Source: Candidatus Cellulosilyticum pullistercoris (lineage in GTDB: Bacteria > Bacillota > Clostridia > Lachnospirales > Cellulosilyticaceae). Taken from it: a stretch of 15,027 bases of DNA. The stretch covers positions 1 to 15,027 of the forward strand of contig JAHLFQ010000101.1 of the NCBI GenBank assembly GCA_018883705.1, written 5' to 3'. Shown in pieces: positions 14,270 to 15,027 of the stretch; the first letter of the stretch is position 1; the number at the start of each line of letters is the position of its first letter. Below the pieces are notes generated by a model. It saw only the letters and a list, made by a program, of their open reading frames with translations. It did not search any database and was not told the origin of the DNA. The translations under genes were made by a program, and so were the position numbers.

Positions 14270-14956
14270 ATGTTAGAAGCATTAAAAATGCAAGTTTATA
14301 AGGCCAATATGGAGCTTCCTAGAAGAGGTCTTATTACTTATACTTGGGGGAATGTAAGCGGTATTGATAGAGCAACTAATTATGTGGTCATTAAACCCAG
14401 TGGTGTGGATTATGAGTTATTAAAACCTGATGATATGGTGATTATAGACCTAAAAGGAAATAAGATAGAAGGAAAATATAAACCTTCTTCTGATACACCT
14501 ACCCATCTAGAGCTTTATAAGGCTTTTCCTGAAATAGGAGGCGTTGTACATACCCATTCTCCTTGGGCAACTTCTTGGGCTCAGGCAGGAAGAAGTATTC
14601 CTTGTTATGGGACCACACATGCCGATTATTTTTATGGTAGTATTCCATGTGCTAGAAGTCTGACTCAGGATGAGATAGAAAATGATTATGAAAAGAATAC
14701 AGGACTAGTTATTATAGAAACTTTTAAAGGATTAAATGCTAGTTTTGTACCTGGTGTGCTTTGTATCAATCATGGTCCTTTTACGTGGGGAAAGGATGCT
14801 ATGGAAGCGGTACATAATGCGGTAGTCTTAGAAGAAGTGGCCAAAATGGCTTTTCAGACAGAGCAAATTAATGTCCATGTTAAGCCTGCGCCAGAAGCTA
14901 TTAAGGAAAAACATTTCATGAGAAAGCATGGTAAAAATGCTTATTATGGTCAATAA
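14270..14956 (+). CDS. araD: L-ribulose-5-phosphate 4-epimerase
   Basis: A 228-residue class II aldolase-fold enzyme converting L-ribulose 5-phosphate to D-xylulose 5-phosphate, which enters the pentose phosphate or phosphoketolase route. It is almost the length of E. coli AraD (231) and ends in the same KNAYYGQ-type tail. Predicted metal ligands are His94 and His96 (VVHTHSPWA) and His168 (INHGP), with Asp75 and Asp119 at the positions of E. coli catalytic or ligand aspartates; Tyr225/226 fits the catalytic C-terminal Tyr. AAGGGGGGAT precedes the ATG, 13 bases after the kinase stop, so the two form one operon. The gene is complete; the assembly ends just after. Confidence 0.96.
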   Translation: MLEALKMQVYKANMELPRRGLITYTWGNVSGIDRATNYVVIKPSGVDYELLKPDDMVIIDLKGNKIEGKYKPSSDTPTHLELYKAFPEIGGVVHTHSPWATSWAQAGRSIPCYGTTHADYFYGSIPCARSLTQDEIENDYEKNTGLVIIETFKGLNASFVPGVLCINHGPFTWGKDAMEAVHNAVVLEEVAKMAFQTEQINVHVKPAPEAIKEKHFMRKHGKNAYYGQ

Positions 14957-14979
14957 GGTAGAATGTGATAGAAGCTGGG

Positions 14980-15027
14980 CTGTCTCTTATACACATCTGA
15001 CGCTGCCGACGATAGTAACGGGTGGAG
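14980..15027. other. Illumina Nextera (Tn5 mosaic end) adapter at contig end, artefact
   Basis: Positions 14980-14998 are the 19-base Tn5 mosaic end and 14999-15012 are GACGCTGCCGACGA, together the reverse complement of the Nextera read-1 transposase adapter. The remaining 15 bases (15013-15027) would be a sample index and the start of the P5 oligo with errors (GTGGAG against the expected GTGTAG). This is read-through library sequence, not genome. Confidence 0.97.

Noticed and set aside
14980..15012. Tn5-like transposon end or insertion of a mobile element
   Set aside because: The mosaic end is followed by the exact Nextera adapter, not by transposon sequence or a target duplication; it is library-preparation sequence.
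1..15027. CRISPR array, tRNA, riboswitch, integrase or toxin-antitoxin pair
   Set aside because: No regularly spaced palindromic repeats, cloverleaf, recognised aptamer core or related protein motifs were found by reading the sequence; covariance and profile searches could not be run.

Overview
The window is a roughly 15 kb AT-rich piece of a low-GC Gram-positive chromosome, most likely a member of the Clostridia (Lachnospirales/Clostridiales type). The basis is strong AGGAGG ribosome-binding sites, GTG and probable TTG starts, an ECF sigma factor paired with a DUF4179-like membrane protein, a heterodimeric ABC exporter, and clostridial-type arabinose genes. No rRNA, tRNA, CRISPR array, insertion sequence or prophage gene was seen. 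The right edge is an assembly artefact: the last 48 bases begin with an Illumina Nextera (Tn5) adapter, so real genomic sequence stops near position 14979.

Layout, left to right. (1) Positions 1-1700 hold the tail of an unidentified protein, a GNAT acetyltransferase, a convergent thioredoxin-like protein with a CPFC motif, and a divergent 70-residue coiled-coil hypothetical with its own promoter, strong RBS and terminator. (2) Positions 1700-3900 hold a two-gene operon, an ECF-type sigma factor overlapping by ATGA a single-pass membrane protein of DUF4179 type (putative anti-sigma factor). (3) Positions 3899-8460 hold a LysR regulator divergent from two ABC exporter half-transporters. Their sequences predict one degenerate and one canonical ATPase site, as in BmrCD/LmrCD/TM287-288. 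(4) Positions 8469-9404 hold a monoacylglycerol-lipase-like alpha/beta hydrolase. (5) Positions 9600-14956 hold an L-arabinose utilisation locus: GH51 arabinofuranosidase, a coupled cysteine-rich small protein, an unusual ArsR-type HTH regulator with a large aromatic-rich C-terminal domain, then a ribulokinase of the FGGY family and L-ribulose-5-phosphate 4-epimerase. L-arabinose isomerase and transporters are not in the window.

How the genes work together. AbfA (cytoplasmic, no signal peptide) would free L-arabinose from imported arabino-oligosaccharides. After isomerisation by an enzyme encoded elsewhere, the kinase and AraD convert L-ribulose to D-xylulose 5-phosphate. The regulator at 11534-12451 is divergent from the kinase/AraD operon, and its own excellent sigma-A promoter is covered by three near-identical 10-base direct repeats spaced 23-24 bases apart. 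This suggests an autoregulated, sugar-responsive switch and is the most interesting biology here. Transcription units are well separated: four hairpins with A-tracts and T-tracts on opposite arms sit between convergent genes and can terminate both ways.
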